Assembly (NCBI RefSeq): GCF_000524195.1
Contig: NW_020170454.1
Span: 62,001 to 126,000 of the forward strand
Direction of reading: 5' to 3'
Source of the DNA: Echinococcus granulosus
Lineage: Eukaryota; Platyhelminthes; Cestoda; Cyclophyllidea; Taeniidae
Length of the DNA: 64,000 nt
In this document: positions 63,537 through 64,000 of the stretch, piece after piece
Position numbering within the stretch: the first letter of the stretch is position 1
How the letters are laid out: every line of letters starts with the position of its first letter
Notes under the pieces: generated by a model
Databases searched by the model: none
Seen by the model: the letters and a program-made list of their open reading frames with translations, nothing else
What the model was told of the DNA's origin: nothing
Translations under genes and position numbers: made by a program

Positions 63537-64000
63537 CTGAAGGCCGAAAATACCACCGTTAATAACCGCGTTTAAATAATGGCACACTCAGCAACATTCC
63601 AAACTGCCTAAACCTACACGCTCGAAGATTAATCGGGAATGCTATGCTTATCAAATTAAAAAATCTTCAAGAAGTTCTCCAACATTTAATCTTTTCAATT
63701 CTGCATACACATAACAGTGCCAATCTGACACATTTTCATTCTCCACTTATAACGATATTTCGGTATAACTAAACCATGCAAGAATGTCCTTTTCCCTTCA
63801 CATTAGTGTCGATACGCAACACCTTCAACTCACTAGAGATCAACACCTACCCATTTGCCGCTCATGGCAACGCTTAAGAGTAAGCAATTATTAAATGAAT
63901 TTCAACAACCTCCTATGTGTACAAAAAGTCAAAATGAAAGTAATCAAAGGGTCGGCACTCCCTATCGCTTGATATAGGTGATTAAGTCAATGAGACTCCT
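63537..64000. other. HLCS intron, upstream exons outside window
   Basis: AT-rich sequence upstream of the first visible HLCS exon. No further exon with a consistent frame is recognised. Confidence 0.5.

Noticed and set aside
1..64000. tRNA, rRNA, CRISPR, prokaryotic operons or plasmid features
   Set aside because: None was recognised on either strand. The spliced gene structures show a nuclear eukaryotic contig.

Overview
This is a gene-rich but intron-rich animal genome window, not a bacterial one. Eleven protein-coding genes can be reconstructed exon by exon, and joining the exons at GT-AG sites (one GC-AG) keeps each reading frame open. Divergence from vertebrate orthologues, a mix of introns of 31-34 nt with introns of several kb, degenerate ATCC/GGAT satellites inside introns, and acceptor-like sites directly upstream of many start codons all suggest a parasitic flatworm, most likely a tapeworm. 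The species cannot be fixed from sequence alone. One 100-N assembly gap lies at 1174-1273.

Layout: 424-3475 (+) is the 3' part of a golgin/GM130 gene. Three genes follow on the minus strand: mannose-6-phosphate isomerase (5349-9711), ribosomal protein eL13 (11995-12600, no coding intron) and the nucleoporin ELYS/AHCTF1 (13924-25934, 22 exons). Two genes follow on the plus strand: the cytoplasmic exosome nuclease DIS3L (28821-35963) and a phospholipid scramblase (36518-48908). The scramblase ends tail-to-tail with axonemal dynein light intermediate chain DNALI1 (minus, 49211-50932). DNALI1 is divergent from NMD3 (+, 52261-55421), which is followed by the PP1 inhibitor PPP1R11 (+, 56029-56626). 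The window closes on the minus strand with a single-C2H2 zinc-finger protein of uncertain family (57131-60542) and the 3' part of holocarboxylase synthetase (61377 to about 63536, continuing past the window).

The genes are unrelated housekeeping functions: Golgi tethering, sugar-phosphate metabolism, ribosome structure and export, nuclear pore assembly, RNA decay, membrane lipid scrambling, cilia, phosphatase control and biotin attachment. I see no operon or specialised cassette. The most unusual features are structural. The golgin carries a tandemly duplicated 45-nt plus 147-nt exon pair. Five introns of only 31-34 nt are required to keep frames open, one of them with a GC donor. Six of ten visible start codons sit 3-24 nt after a pyrimidine-rich AG, which would fit spliced-leader trans-splicing or very short 5' UTR exons. 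The scramblase has a Cys-rich insertion. Two dispersed repeat families are visible, one with an 84-nt core identical between copies. Decayed reverse-transcriptase sequence is present between genes.
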